A DNA stretch of 64,000 bases from Epinephelus fuscoguttatus. Taxonomy: Eukaryota > Chordata > Actinopteri > Perciformes > Serranidae. The notes under the pieces were generated by a model. The model made no database searches and had not been told where the DNA came from. It saw nothing but the letters and a program-made list of their open reading frames with translations. Made by a program: the position numbers and the translations under genes. The DNA lies in NCBI RefSeq assembly GCF_011397635.1, contig NC_064770.1:35798598-35862597 (forward strand), read 5' to 3'. Shown here in pieces: positions 45,101-55,989 of the stretch; position 1 is the stretch's first letter, and each line of letters begins with the position of its first letter.

Positions 45101-47353
45101 CCCACCTTCCTGCTCCTACATCTTTTGTTTCTCCAGAGCCACTCCAACAACTCCCAGCAGAGATCACAGAGAGCTGTCCGCAGTCACCTGAAGGATCCCT
45201 TCCTGACTCTGACACCGTCTCAACCCGGGCCAGGTCCTGGTGGGCTGCTGACACCGGGTCAACTCAGTCTCACGAGGATGAAAGATATGACACTGCACAA
45301 TGTGGGGACAATAGCTTTCCATTTTTAGCATCATCACTGGGGTATAACCTGGTGCTTGGAGCATAAGTCAGATAATATTTATAGTGTTCACTGGGTTCAT
45401 ATCAGCCTTATTTTTATCTCCACTGTTGGATAATATTACAGTAGTGTAATTTTGGAGCTACAGTACAGAAAGATAGAAGCTTATGTACTTATACTTTGTA
45501 AAAGAGTGAAGTGTGGAAGTTTTTCAGGTTAATAAACCCTTTAAACGCTCACACAAACCCCTGATACACCAAGTTTCATCAGTTTATGTAGATTTAAATG
45601 AGCAGCAGTGGAACATAACCAAGTGCATCTACTCAACTTCACTACATTTCACAGGAATATATGGTACATTTACTCTACTTGACTTAATTAGACAGTTCTT
45701 TACTGTACAAGCAACATTTTTTCATACATAAACACAAGGGTGTAGGTTATGTTGGGGGTCTTATATGAAAAGATGAATTTGAGGGTCCTCTGCCAGAAAA
45801 TTTCGAGCATCCAACACTTGATTTTCTACATTCTGGTGAACATTTGGAACAAAGTTGTAATGTTTCTATCTCAATTTATGGTGGACATGTCTCTAATTTT
45901 GTCAAAATAAAAGTCCTCTGCTACTTAAATGTTTTCTGGGGTGGGTTTGGGCGAAAAAATTGAGCATTTGGCATTTAATTTGTTCATGTATTGTGGTGTT
46001 AATGCGCTATTTTGTGCCTTTTCATGTGTCAAAATAAAAGTCCTCTGCTGCTTTCAAGTTTTCTGGGAGGGGGTGGCATGTAAATAGGGGGTTTGGGGGT
46101 CGTCCGCCAGAACATTTTGAGCATCAAACACTTAATTTCTTGGATTCTGGTAAATTTCTATGCACCAACTTGTACCGTTTCTGCCTAAAGTTATGGTGAA
46201 AATGTCTTTTTATTTAGTCAAAATAAAAGTCTTCTGCTACTTTGATGTTTTCTGGGAGGGGGGCATGAAATTGGGGGATGGGTTGTCCTCCGCCAGAAAA
46301 TTTTGAGCATCTAACATTTAATTTTTTGATGTATTCTGGTGTTAATGCACCAATTTGTGCCTTTTCCCTTCTCAATTTATGGTGGAAATGTCTTTAATTT
46401 TGTCAAAATAAAAGTCCTGTGTTACTTTCATATATAAACGGTGGGTTTCAGGGTCCTCTGTCAGAAAATTTAACAGCATTTAACATAAAAAATGTTCATG
46501 CATTCTGGTGTTTATGCACCAGTTTGTGCCTTTTCCTGTCGAAATTTATGATGGAATTGTCTCTTATTCTGTCAAAATAAAAGTCCTCTGCTACTTCCAT
46601 GTTTTTACTGGGGAAAAATGCGTATGATGTAAATATTGAGGGGGACATGTCCTCCGCAACTCCCCCCCAAAGTTACGCCTATGCATAAACACATGATGAT
46701 CCTATAAAACATTGCGTTGCATGCAACAATGCATTATTACAGATTTAACTGACCTACTGAATACAGAATACTGACCAACAGCAGTAAAAAGCTTCTTACA
46801 CGTTAATGCATCAGTAATAATAATTAAATTATATTATTTACAACAGTATAATTTTTTAGTCATTATGAGTTATTTCTAATAATAATACTTAAAAACTTTT
46901 ACTTGTGTGACGTTTTCCGTGCATTTTATGTTGCGGTATGTTTCTGAAAGTCCTCCTAATACTCAATTTGCTGAGGACCCCCTGAGGCGTCCCCCAAGGA
47001 CCTCTGGTGGTCCCTGAACCCCACTTTGGAAACCGCAGATTCTCCACACATTACCAACCAACACTAAGTCACTGAAGGAGAAGTTAAGTGTTCAACAGGT
47101 ACAGTATTATTCACTGGTGTGCGGCTGAACAGTGGGTTTACTTCGGCCATAATTATTTTGACATGCTACACTGCACAGTGAAAGCAGACCGACAGCAGCA
47201 GCTCCAGAAGCGGATTTGAGCTGCCGCTGCACGTGAGTCTTTATTCCTCTGTGTTGACATGAAGCAGCAAACAGTGACAGAAAATAAACTCCATGCACTC
47301 ACCAGGCTGACTGTCACCACCTGCAAGACAGCAAATAATAGCAGTATCCCCAT
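36145..47353 (-). CDS. ccn1: CCN1/CYR61-like secreted matricellular protein
   Basis: Five exons on the minus strand: 47353-47303, 44816-44603, 42459-42019, 41555-41377, 36450-36145 (phases 0,1,1,0), 396 aa. CCN proteins are secreted, heparin- and integrin-binding modulators of adhesion and growth. One module per exon, as usual in the family: signal peptide 1-17 ([17 protein letters not shown]); IGFBP module 18-88 with [11 protein letters not shown] module about 90-160 ([22 protein letters not shown]); hinge; TSP1 module about 240-295 ([14 protein letters not shown]); cystine-knot CT module 296-396 ending DTHKFID. IGFBP and CT sequences are closest to CCN1 among CCN proteins. The hinge contains a Pro/Tyr-rich tract at about 173-205 not typical of mammalian CCN1. 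Start ATG has A at -3 and G at +4. It may be one of the fish ccn1-like paralogues rather than ccn1 itself. Confidence 0.93.
36715..36965 (-). repeat. Abundant fish interspersed repeat (inverse of 40,580-40,850)
   Basis: Read on the minus strand it has CACAGTCCAAAGACTGTGAA, GTCTGTCTCTATGTGTCAGC and CCTGTCCAGGGTGAACC in order, matching the plus-strand copy at 40,580-40,850. It lies in the last intron of the CCN1-like gene. Confidence 0.75.
37346..37876. mobile_element. 531-bp palindromic element
   Basis: The outer arms are GCTTGTTTTTGCCACTGACA and TGTCAGTGGCAAAAACAAGC, perfect inverted repeats. Pairing continues inward (AAGGATCCCTACAGAGATAG versus CTATCTCTGTAGGGATCCTT). A related one-armed copy is at 54,590-54,920 with the central segment inverted. 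It is intronic in the CCN1-like gene and non-coding. Confidence 0.75.
37880..39235. other. CCN1-like gene intron 4, nothing recognised
   Basis: No exon-like or terminal-repeat structure is recognised. The overlapping 116-aa frames on both strands near 38.3-38.8 kb mirror each other and lack domain features. Confidence 0.4.
39705..39860 (+). pseudogene. Possible THAP-domain remnant of a DNA transposon
   Basis: One plus frame reads [19 protein letters not shown] followed by [11 protein letters not shown] and a stop. This has the C-x-x-x-G-C start and the F-x-x-P-like spacing of a THAP zinc finger. Downstream the frame resumes with [15 protein letters not shown]. The copy is broken by a stop and lacks the rest of any transposase. 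The surrounding 39,240-39,850 may be the host element. Confidence 0.35.
40580..40850 (+). repeat. Abundant fish interspersed repeat
   Basis: TCCTCCCACAGTCCAAAGAC, AATTGGTGACTCTAAATTGT, GTGTGAATGGTTGTCTGTCT and AGCTGGGATAGGCTCCAGCC occur in order. The arrangement is one I associate with a very common teleost SINE/LINE-tail-type repeat. Second copy at 36,715-36,965 on the other strand. Confidence 0.8.
42500..43990. repeat. ATTCA-rich repeat cluster with direct and inverted units
   Basis: Units containing GGTCAAATTCAGATCTTAAA, ATTCAAGTAGAAAATTTA and AATATTCAGGCTCATTTTAT recur in direct orientation at about 42,785-42,880 and 42,990-43,090. From about 43,340 the same words appear inverted (TTGAATTTTTAGATCTGAATT; GTCTCTTATTTGCTTCCATA versus TATGGAAGCGAATAAGAGAC). 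TTTA (43,393-43,425) and AT (43,572-43,597) microsatellites lie inside. The cluster fills intron 2 of the CCN1-like gene. Confidence 0.65.
45737..46683. mobile_element. 947-bp element of tandem about 180-bp units with 10-bp TSD
   Basis: CATAAACACA is directly repeated at 45,727-45,736 and 46,684-46,693. Between them GTCAAAATAAAAGTCCTCTG or close variants start at 45,901, 46,028, 46,217, 46,402 and 46,571 (spacings 127, 189, 185, 169), each followed by TTTTCTGGG-type and GCCAGAAAATTT.GAGCAT blocks. The ends (GGGTGTAGGTTATGTTGGGG; CCCCAAAGTTACGCCTATG) are weakly inverted. No protein. It lies in intron 1 of the CCN1-like gene. Confidence 0.65.
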
Positions 47354-47530
47354 GCTGTCAGCTGAGTCACAGGAAAGAAAAAGAAGTATGTAAGTCACAG
47401 CAGAATAAATCCTCCTCCAGCTCAGGAACAATAGCTTTTGTCCACAAAGGTTAAATCCGACATGCGCGATGCTCCTCTTCTCCTTCTTCCATCACTTGTA
47501 CATTTTCATGGATCAAACTTTGAGGCTTGT

Positions 47531-47747
47531 TTTTATATCAGCCCCGTGCTTTTTATGGCGGCCACGCCCACCCCAGACCGCCTTTAACCAATTAGGAGGC
47601 AGGCGCGCGGCCAAGGTATCCCTGCAGGGAGGGGAGGTGGGCGGGGCTTGGAGCCTCCAACACGGACGGAGCTGAGGTTTGGGGCAGAGGGGGCGTGGCC
47701 GAGCATGAATGCAGTCATTCATAAAAATTCAGAATTACTACATTCCA
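47531..47747 (-). promoter_or_regulatory. ccn1: CCN1-like promoter: TATA box, CArG-like and TEAD motifs
   Basis: On the minus strand TATAAAA lies at 47,537-47,531, about 180 bases before the ATG, so transcription should start near 47,505. Just upstream is CCATAAAAAG (47,558-47,549), one base from the SRF CArG consensus. GC/CACC-type boxes (GGCGTGG, GGGGCGTGG) lie at about 47,560-47,700. CATTCCA, the TEAD core, is at 47,741-47,747 on the plus strand. CCN1 genes are known SRF and YAP/TEAD targets, so this arrangement fits. Function is inferred, not shown. Confidence 0.55.
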
Positions 47748-47759
47748 GTGAGGACCTGG

Positions 47760-49190
47760 CTTCTGGGTGTTTATTTATTTATGTTTGAGTGAAAATAATA
47801 TTTTCGATGCTTTAAAGTTCTTTTCACACGCATACCTCTGTCCGGCCGCTGCTTTGTGAAAAGTAAAATAAATATACTCAGCTGCTAGTCTGTGCTACAT
47901 TAATACAGGGGGCAGCCATGGAAAACAGGGAGGAATTTCCTTCCCCCACTTTATAAAAATACTTGTAGACAAGAAGCGGACAGATAAAGTACACACATAA
48001 GGAGGGCCGAGTGTGTCTTGGAGCTGCGTGTAACGACGTGATTGAGTGATAGTGATGTTGAAAATGATTATGATAATCTCCTGTGCAATTTATCACTCTC
48101 CTTTCCTCCCTCCATATCCTGTCTTTAGCCCCCACATCCCTTTTACCTACTCAGAGGTTCCCAGGCCACCTCTCTGCACACACACACTCACACACACACA
48201 CACACAAACAGTGAGCCATGTAAACACACAAGAATTTAGTTCCTTTGGTTTTTCAGTGAGGAGAGCAGAGCGGAGGTGAGCACCGCCTGGATAATCTTCC
48301 TGTCATCCCCACAGACACGCACACAGGAAACCAGCCATCTGCAGTACCTGAGCCGGTGGCTAACGTACACACTGATGCTCTCTGTGTGAGAGGGTTAAAT
48401 ACGAATCCCACATGTGTGCGCTCTCAAACATCACATTAAAGTGTTCACCGGTGACACACGCAGTGGGCAGCTTGTTGAGATTCAGTGAGAGGGATTGTGG
48501 GTGGGTAAATTGTTGTTTTCCCTCACAGCTTCCCTGAAATGTATCATTAAGCAGAGGGAAGCCTGCAGTCATTTGTACCATCGCCCCCCCTCATCCTAAA
48601 TCAGCCCCTGCACTTAACCAAATGGTCACATGCAGAGTGATGCATTCATTAGGCCACTGCTGCACAGACACACACATCTGCATACACACTCACATCTGCA
48701 TATCAGCAACACACTCCAAAAACCTTCACACACATGTAACTCCATTATGTGCTTTACATGTTATACCATTATATCCAAGTCACAGACCTGAGCAGCTGAT
48801 AAACCCAAACGCTAATCTGAAGGTATTTTCAGATTCTTTAAATCATCTGGTTAAAAAATGATGTGTGTTGCACAGTAACAAATATTTTTAAAGCTATACT
48901 ATTGTAGTGACGCCCACATTTCCCAGCATGCTGGACTAAGTAGTTTGTAGTTTGCTGTTATGTTCGCTGTTTTCTGCTCCATAATGCAGGTGTCATTATT
49001 TGTAATTGCCATGTCTGTTCAGAACATGGTGGTTTATGCTAGTTATTGTCATTTGTGTTTTAATTTATAGTTTGCACCATTAGTGAATTGGTTATCCCAC
49101 TTCATGACACCAGCTGTAATTTCCTATGAGGTGTTTGCAGCTGATGGTGATCTACAGCATAACAATTTATGTTAAAATTAACACTTAACA
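47760..49190. other. Intergenic sequence upstream of the CCN1-like gene
   Basis: CA microsatellite at 48,178-48,206 and CA-rich stretch at 48,665-48,735. No exon is recognised. Confidence 0.45.
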
Positions 49191-49198
49191 CGTGCACT

Positions 49199-49668
49199 TG
49201 TACTCTGAGGTCGGAAATTCCCAGTTCCCTGTCAGAAGTTTAAACTCGAACGCACCCTGAGATCGGATTTCCAACTCGGAAACTCGGAGCAACCACATCA
49301 ACCCTGACTTACGAATTCAAGATGGCTGCCGGTCACATACATAGTGAGTAGACACTCTGCTTAAGTACTGTTTATAGCAATTTTATCTTATTTGTTTTAC
49401 ATTAGGTCAGCCATACCCGTAGTACTGTTCAATTTTTATCCGTGGGCATGTTGCTGCGCTGTCTGTATGTGCAAAATACCACATAGAGCGTTGTTATCAA
49501 CTAATATTGCTAACAGTGGCTACGGCTAGCCCAACGGTAGAACAGTAACACCCATGTTTTTTCCGACTTGTCCACTGTTGTCAACTAGAATGCAAAAACT
49601 GTTGTCAACTCAGAGGTGACGTCATTCCCACTTCTGACTTCCAACCTCCGAGTACAAAACAAACGCAC
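49199..49668. mobile_element. Short TIR element
   Basis: Left end GTACTCTGAGGTCGGAAATT and right end GACTTCCAACCTCCGAGTAC are inverted repeats with few mismatches, bounding about 470 bp. Internal CTCGGAAACTCGGAG and GACTTGTCCACTG blocks; no protein. Confidence 0.6.
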
Positions 49669-49669
49669 C

Positions 49670-51785
49670 ATGTAGCTCTGTGTCTGGGACAGATTCACTC
49701 ACACAGTGACAGGGCTAACACTTAGCATCACAAAGCTAATGCTACCCAAAAGTTATTGACAGTGTTGGGCAGAAGCATTGTTACCTCTCTCTCAGTGACA
49801 GCTTACCAGCTCTGAACTGTAGTTGCAAACACCCTGGCTTATTAACATTAACTTAGCTTCTTATTAGCTGGTAACTAGCTTCTAGAGGTGCAGGCCACTC
49901 TGCAGCAGGAAGAATGGTGAGACATTCGGGCGCCGTTCACCAACAATGACTTCATTACTGTCTTCACAACAAAACGTTAAACATGGCCTTCTCATGAGGT
50001 TGGAAGGGGAAAAAGGTTGAGCCGGTAACAGCGTCACTATAAGTTGCGACGTTACTAACTTGACTGCATTTCTCATTGGTGTGGTGGTAACGTCACGACT
50101 TTCTGAGTCAAATAGCTTTTCAGTAGCGAAGTTGATCAATTGAGTGAGTAGTGTGGTAGCATCCGCAAAAGTTACAAGCAATTTTTCCCAGAAGACTTTG
50201 TTCCTGCAGAGGTCTGGATAAAAGTAAGGATAATGAAACTGAGGATGAGTAATGTGACTGATGCCAGCGAGACGAGGGAAGCACTTCCATACGACATCAA
50301 ATATTAAACCTCCAGTTTATTCTGCTTGCTGCTTTGCTATTGGCTTTTCTTGACAAGGCCCGCCCTGCTCTGCCTCTGATTGGCTACATTGCACTTCTTG
50401 ATGCGTCTTGACCATAGACTGTAGTATATATTTAGTAGATGGTGGACACCAAAGAAAAAATCTGGCTTTCTAGGCCGCAAGAATCCAAAAACAGCATGCA
50501 AATTCCCGGAGAGACTGACTTATGAACGACTCTCAGTGTGGTGGTGTATTTATCTGCAGAGACACTGCCCTCTGTCTGTATTTTCTTATTTCCTTCTTAT
50601 GTTGCTGTGTACAGGATGTTCCCTGGCACAGAGCACAGGTGAGGTCACGATTTTATGAAAAGGTTGTGACCATGTGCCAGACCATGAGCAGCACATATCC
50701 AAGAGGAAGCTACAAAAATCAGACAAAACACAAAGATAGCAAATCTGGTTCTGCTTTCATTTATCCTGTTCACTAACGGTAGCGTGGTTGGACGGTAACA
50801 GTGTCTGCTGTTTCTTCTCAATAAGACTGATCCAACCCTCATGGTACACATTTATATTATATTTTCAAACAATGTCAAAAGTTAATACTTGTTGTTAAAC
50901 AATACTGAGAGTCTACAGCTCTGTAGGGACAGGGAAGCTTTGAGCTAATTGATAACATCAGCATGGCCACATGTTCACAATAACAGTGCAAAGATCCCAG
51001 AGTTCAGCAGGTATAATGTTCTCCATGTTCACAATCTTAGTTGAGTAGTGAGTTACATGCAAACATTTGCTGATCTGCACTGATGGGAATGTCATTAGTT
51101 TCACTGGTTTTTGGTCATAAACCAAAGCATTAGAAAATAATGTGGATTTTTTGACCCGATGGCTGCACTAATGGAAAATTCTTCAAAGTGATTACAGCGG
51201 CGCCAAATTAAGTAAGAATTCATCGAATAATTGTTCAGACATTTAATTCAAATGTAAACCTGCTGGTTGTGCTCGAGGAAAAGTCAGGGGATCACCAAAG
51301 TCACAACGAGTCATCCTCTGGAAACCATGAACGTCTGTGCAAAACAAAATGTTTCCAGTGCCAAACCTAGTGCATTCATTGCTCTAAGCAGGCCTCCCCC
51401 TCCTGATTTTTTTTTTTTTTAATTATTATTATTATTACAAACAAGAAGGAGACTTTACTTAGAAGACAACACAAAAAAAGAACCGAGCAAGCAAACAAAA
51501 ATTATGGATAGCAAAAGAATATGGTATGTGCAGATTTGCAAATTTCACTGCCTTCATTTTTTCTTTTTAAATTTTATTTCTATTTTTTTTTTTTTTGTAT
51601 TGCACGCCAGATGACTTTTGCCTTTTCATTTTCTCTTACTCTAAAGGTGTGTGTCTTCATACTGTTTTTCTTTATCAGAAAATCAATGCCAGGGCACAGC
51701 GGAGAGCTTCTAGTGCTTCATATAAAAAGCACCCCAGCGTTTTTGTTTTGTTGAGATGATGTACACTTGGGTTTGCTTCTATGAC
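49670..51785. other. Intergenic sequence, nothing firmly recognised
   Basis: Short repeat-like phrases occur (GACCATAGACTGTAG at about 50,410). T-rich tracts lie at 51,409-51,420 and 51,583-51,595. No splice-bounded exon. Confidence 0.4.
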
Positions 51786-51794
51786 AACAATATC

Positions 51795-51970
51795 TTTTGT
51801 TTTCTGGGGGCTTTTTGCCTTTAATTGATAGGATAGTAATAAGTCATGTAGCAAGCATGACATGTAGCAAGGGGCCACAGGCTGGAATCACACCCAAGGC
51901 CACTGTGGCAAGGACATTGCCCCCGCACATGGGACACCTGCTCCACTCACTGAGCCATTATGGGGTGCCG
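51795..51970 (-). repeat. tRNA-derived SINE
   Basis: On the minus strand the element starts GGCACCCCATAATGGCTCAG, continues TGAGTGGAGCAGGTGTCCCA (A box context) and has TGTGATTCCAGCC (decayed B box) about 55 bases on. It then continues CCTTGCTACATGTCATG and CTATCAATTAAAGGCAAAAA, the tail typical of an abundant teleost SINE. Confidence 0.7.
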
Positions 51971-52109
51971 TGTGTAAAGTGTCTCACGCTGAAAATAACA
52001 TCAACATTTCGCCACATTTAGCTTCAAACAATGTTTAAAAAAGTGGTGTGAATTTTTTAACGTCACCTTTTACCACATTTACAGCAATATTTGTTAACTT
52101 AGAAATATA

Positions 52110-52608
52110 TTAAATAGTTAAATCTAAATATTAAATCTAAATCTAAATGTTAAATCTAAATGCTAAATCTAAATCCAAATGTTAAATCTAAATATTAAAT
52201 CTAAATCTAAATGCTAAATCTAAATGCTAAATATAAATCTAAATGTTAAATCTAAATATTAAATCTAAATCTAAATGTTAAATCTAAATCTAAATGTTAA
52301 ATCTAAATATTAAATCTAAATTTAAATGTTAAATCTAAATCTAAATGCTAAATATAAATCCAAATGTTAAATCTAAATATTAAATCTAAATCTAAATGCT
52401 AAATATAAATCTAAATGTTAAATCTAAATATTAAATCTAAATCTAAATGTTAAATCTAAATCTTAATATTAAATCTAAATGCTAAATCTAAATGCTAAAT
52501 ATAAATCTAAATGTCAAATCTAAATATTAAATTTAAATCTAAATCTAAATGTTAAATCTATATGTTAAATCTAAATATTAAATCTAAATCTAAATGTTAA
52601 ATCTAAGT
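52110..52608. repeat. TAAATC/TAAATGT satellite array 1
   Basis: About 500 bp of mixed 6-mers (TAAATC) and 7-mers (TAAATGT, TAAATGC, TAAATAT) in a loose higher-order order, for example ATGTTAAATCTAAATATTAA recurring. No spacers, hence no CRISPR-type structure. Confidence 0.95.
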
Positions 52609-52609
52609 G

Positions 52610-54580
52610 TTCTGGGTGAAACTTAATATTTAGCTAATATGCAAATTCACACTGCTGGTCACCGGAAGTACCAAAATAAAAGCTCGAGATGGTCAGACTG
52701 TGTTTATAGAATCAAATAACGAATTAAAACCAACATATCGGGGGAAATGAACACTTGGAACATACATTAGCGTGATAATAACTACCTAAAATAACAAGAA
52801 ACATGTCTGGAGAAATTTTATTTGACGTGTACTTGTGTGAGTTGTTGCTGAAAAGTTGAGATTTTGAAAATTCATCCAGAATGACACCCCCATGCAAAGA
52901 TCACCCCCCTGTGACCCTTCATTTGTCTGTGAGGGAATTTTTGAATTTTGGAAATGGGCAAAAATGTCCAGGGGTAAGAGGGTCGACTACACAGTTAACA
53001 AGCTTACAACGTGTACAGTGCTAAAAGCACAACACTCACCAGCAACATCCAGTGTCCACCGGCCAATCTGCACCCACAAACTGACTTCTCTGTCTTTGTT
53101 GTAATAGTTTCTGATTGACATATGATACAGTAGCTAAAGGAATTGTGGCCAAACAAAAAAGATGAAGCACTCTGAAAAAGATGTTGGACGTGGCTCTTTT
53201 TCTCAAGGCCACATACGCTCTCTCCTCATCGGGGACAATTGAAAAACTACGGCGGCTATGTGGACACAGGCCGTTACACTCAACTCCACCCTCTCTATGT
53301 TGTAGCATGTTCTGACTGTAGTGATCACACACTGATGGACGTATTAAACCGACACAGACTAATTGTTAGCATTAAGTCTTTGGATCATTTTAACCTTATG
53401 TTAAATTATTTTGTGATTTTACAGGAATATTCGCCACTGGATGTTGCCGTGATAGAGTCGTGCTGCTACCCAGACAGGAAATACAGCTGCATCTTGAGAA
53501 ACAGGTAATAAATTTGTTTTATTGCCCAACAGATTGAAGATGTTGAGAAAAGTCTTTAAGGATTTTGGGAATACTTTCAGAACAGCTCTAAGTTTTGTTA
53601 AGCAAACTTTTGTGTATCTGTTTTTCAGATTGTTATGGTAACACCTGGAGCACGGACTGTTTCTAATACACACAGTACAGCATGTGCTCACACACACACA
53701 GATGCACACACAGGCCTACACAGAGGGCAAAATTATGTATTCACCAAACTTCCATCCTCTTCCCACACAAGTCATTTCTCTCTGTCAGTGTGCGGAGGTG
53801 ATGTAACAGGCCCGTGTAAACAAGCCCGACACGGAGAGAGAAAACGAAGGCAGAAAAAAACACTGAAGCCTCTGAAGCTTGTGTGTGTTTGTTTGCATCC
53901 ACCCTCACAACACAAACACACACACAGAGAGAAATATGTTGTATTCATATTTAAGTTCCATTGACTCATCAAAGAAATGTGTCTTTTCCACTTTGGGCTC
54001 AGCGGCTTCCATCCCAGACATAATAAACAAACATGCGGAGTTTCCAACACACCAAAGTGGAGGCATTCATCAGCTTGGGGGGATACTGGACACTGCCACT
54101 GGTATGGGAACCTGTCCTGCGCCGTGACCTTTACATACTGAGCTGACAGCGAACGTCAACCCGTAATGGTTAAAGTGACACAAGTCTGCTTTAAGAGTTC
54201 GCTGGAAAACCTCCCTGTCACGACTATTAAAAAGTCATAGGGCTGGTCGGAGGTGCGGGAGGAGGGAGAGGGTGACGGGAGGGAAAAGGCGAGCAACAGC
54301 AGGTGAGAAACAGATCAAAAACAAGTCAGTGGAAATAAAGGACAAACAGGGGGTGAGGGAAAGAGGGAGAGGTGTTTGTCACAAGCACGGAGCCAGGGAA
54401 ATATGAGGAACTGCCCGTCCTATCTTAATATCTTAAAGGGTAAGGTCAGTGTTTTTCAACGTTGACCCTATTTCTCATCTATTTGTGACTGAGTGACTCA
54501 CGGTAATTTTGAAAATTGTCTTGTGTTCAGTCACTGCGGCCACAAAACAGGCTGCACTGTAGCCACTTGGAGCTTGTTCG
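52610..54580. other. Intergenic sequence, no supported gene
   Basis: A lone splice-bounded 80-nt open stretch (53,425-53,504) is discussed under findings. CA-rich simple sequence lies at 53,688-53,720 and 53,905-53,930. No other feature is recognised. Confidence 0.4.
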
Positions 54581-54589
54581 CACCGTCAG

Positions 54590-54920
54590 TTTACGTCCAC
54601 TTGAAGTTTTTGTTTTTGTCACTGACAGGCTCAGATTGCTATTGTAAGTGTCAGGCAATATTATGGAAAGGATCCCGACAGAGATAGACAGTAAGATTCT
54701 TTTTGTTTAACCAGAAACAGTCCCAAAGTCGCTATCGCCAAACCTGCCTGACTTCCATTTAAATAAACAGTCATTGTATCATCCTAAAATACACTGAAAA
54801 ATCGAAAGTGATCTTGGTTCGTCTTTCCACTGTCCCGACGGTCACCAGTTCTGGTTTTGTTAAAACAAACCCTTAATTCACCCGGCTAGATATGAAGATA
54901 TGCTGGCTCTGTACTAGTAT
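54590..54920. mobile_element. One-armed copy of the palindromic element
   Basis: 54,620-54,760 matches the left arm of the element at 37,346-37,876 (CACTGACAGGCTCAGATT, TAAGATTCTTTTTGTTTAACC). 54,770-54,915 matches its central part in inverted orientation (reverse complement GAATTAAGGGTTTGTTTTAA). The second arm is missing. Confidence 0.65.
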
Positions 54921-55137
54921 ACGTCACGCAACAAATATTCTCTTTCTATTACTAACACACTTTAAAACTCACCAGACCAAGTTGCCCAAATCACGGGGCT
55001 CTCATTGAAAATGAATGACTTTGTTTAGGAAGCTCTGGTTGCTGTTGGTGTGAACATACAGTAATAGTCGACCAAAAGTTATTCGAGCACAGATTTAAGG
55101 TTGGCAGCAGCAACATGAATGGCTGAAGGAGATCATG

Positions 55138-55830
55138 ACAAAGTTTGATTAGCTAACTAGGAGAGGAAACACTGAGTCAGTTGATAGAGAGAGACTTGTG
55201 AATGTATTTAGCAAAAAAAAAAGTCTTCTTGACTGAACTTACGCTGAGCGGCATTTGTACGTTTCATACATATATCAATATCAATATCAGCTCCATTCTG
55301 CTTAACTTAGACCTGTTGTCCTCGTTCGTGTACATCTTGTTTGTGTGACATCTAGTGGTAGCAAAAGCACAGTACACTATTACAGGTGAAAACAAGATGG
55401 CAGCCATCTCTGCCAAGTCAGTCTGCAGCTGATCCCGACACAAAAATGGGCAAGGTACAAAACCTGAACAAAGTTTGATTAGCTAACTAGGAGAGGAAAC
55501 ACTGAGTCAGCTGATTGGTGGAAGAGGTGGAAGTGGGATAGAGAGAGTATTGTGAATGTATTTAGCAAAAAAAAAAGTCTTCTTGACTGAACTTACGCTG
55601 AGTGGCATTTGTACGTTTCATACATATATCAATATCAATATCAGCTCCATTCTGCTTAACTTAGACCTGTTGTCCTCGTTCGTGTACATCTTGTTTGTGT
55701 GACATCTAAATGGTAGCAATGCACAATCTAAATCTAAATATTACAGTTAAATCTAAATCAGATCTCTCTAAGTCAGTCTGCAGCTGATTAAATCTAAATG
55801 GGCAAGGTACAAAACCTGAACAAAGTTTGT
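55138..55830 (+). repeat. 330-bp tandem duplication
   Basis: ACAAAGTTTGATTAGCTAAC starts at 55,138 and 55,468. The units share AAAAAGTCTTCTTGACTGAA, TTTGTACGTTTCATACATAT and ACTTAGACCTGTTGTCCTCG. Unit 2 has about 25 extra bases (TGGTGGAAGAGGTGGAAGTG) near 55,520 and several segments replaced by satellite words (see findings). Confidence 0.85.
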
Positions 55831-55989
55831 GGTTGAAACCTGTTTATGTACGATAAATAATGTTTGTAGTTTGATATCTATGGGGTGCCGAATGTAAAAT
55901 TTCAGTCATACTTTTCTAGCTATATCTAGATATATTTTGAATATTTAGCTAACTTTTCTCACATTTAAATCATTTTCTTCACATTTGAG

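Noticed and set aside
47354-47431. Longer N-terminus for the CCN1-like protein
   Set aside because: The extended frame starts at TTG, not ATG. The ATG at 47,353 gives a proper 17-residue hydrophobic signal in exon 1.
52110-52608. Regularly repeated short sequence resembling a CRISPR array
   Set aside because: It is made of continuous 6/7-mers without unique spacers, in a vertebrate genome; it is a satellite.
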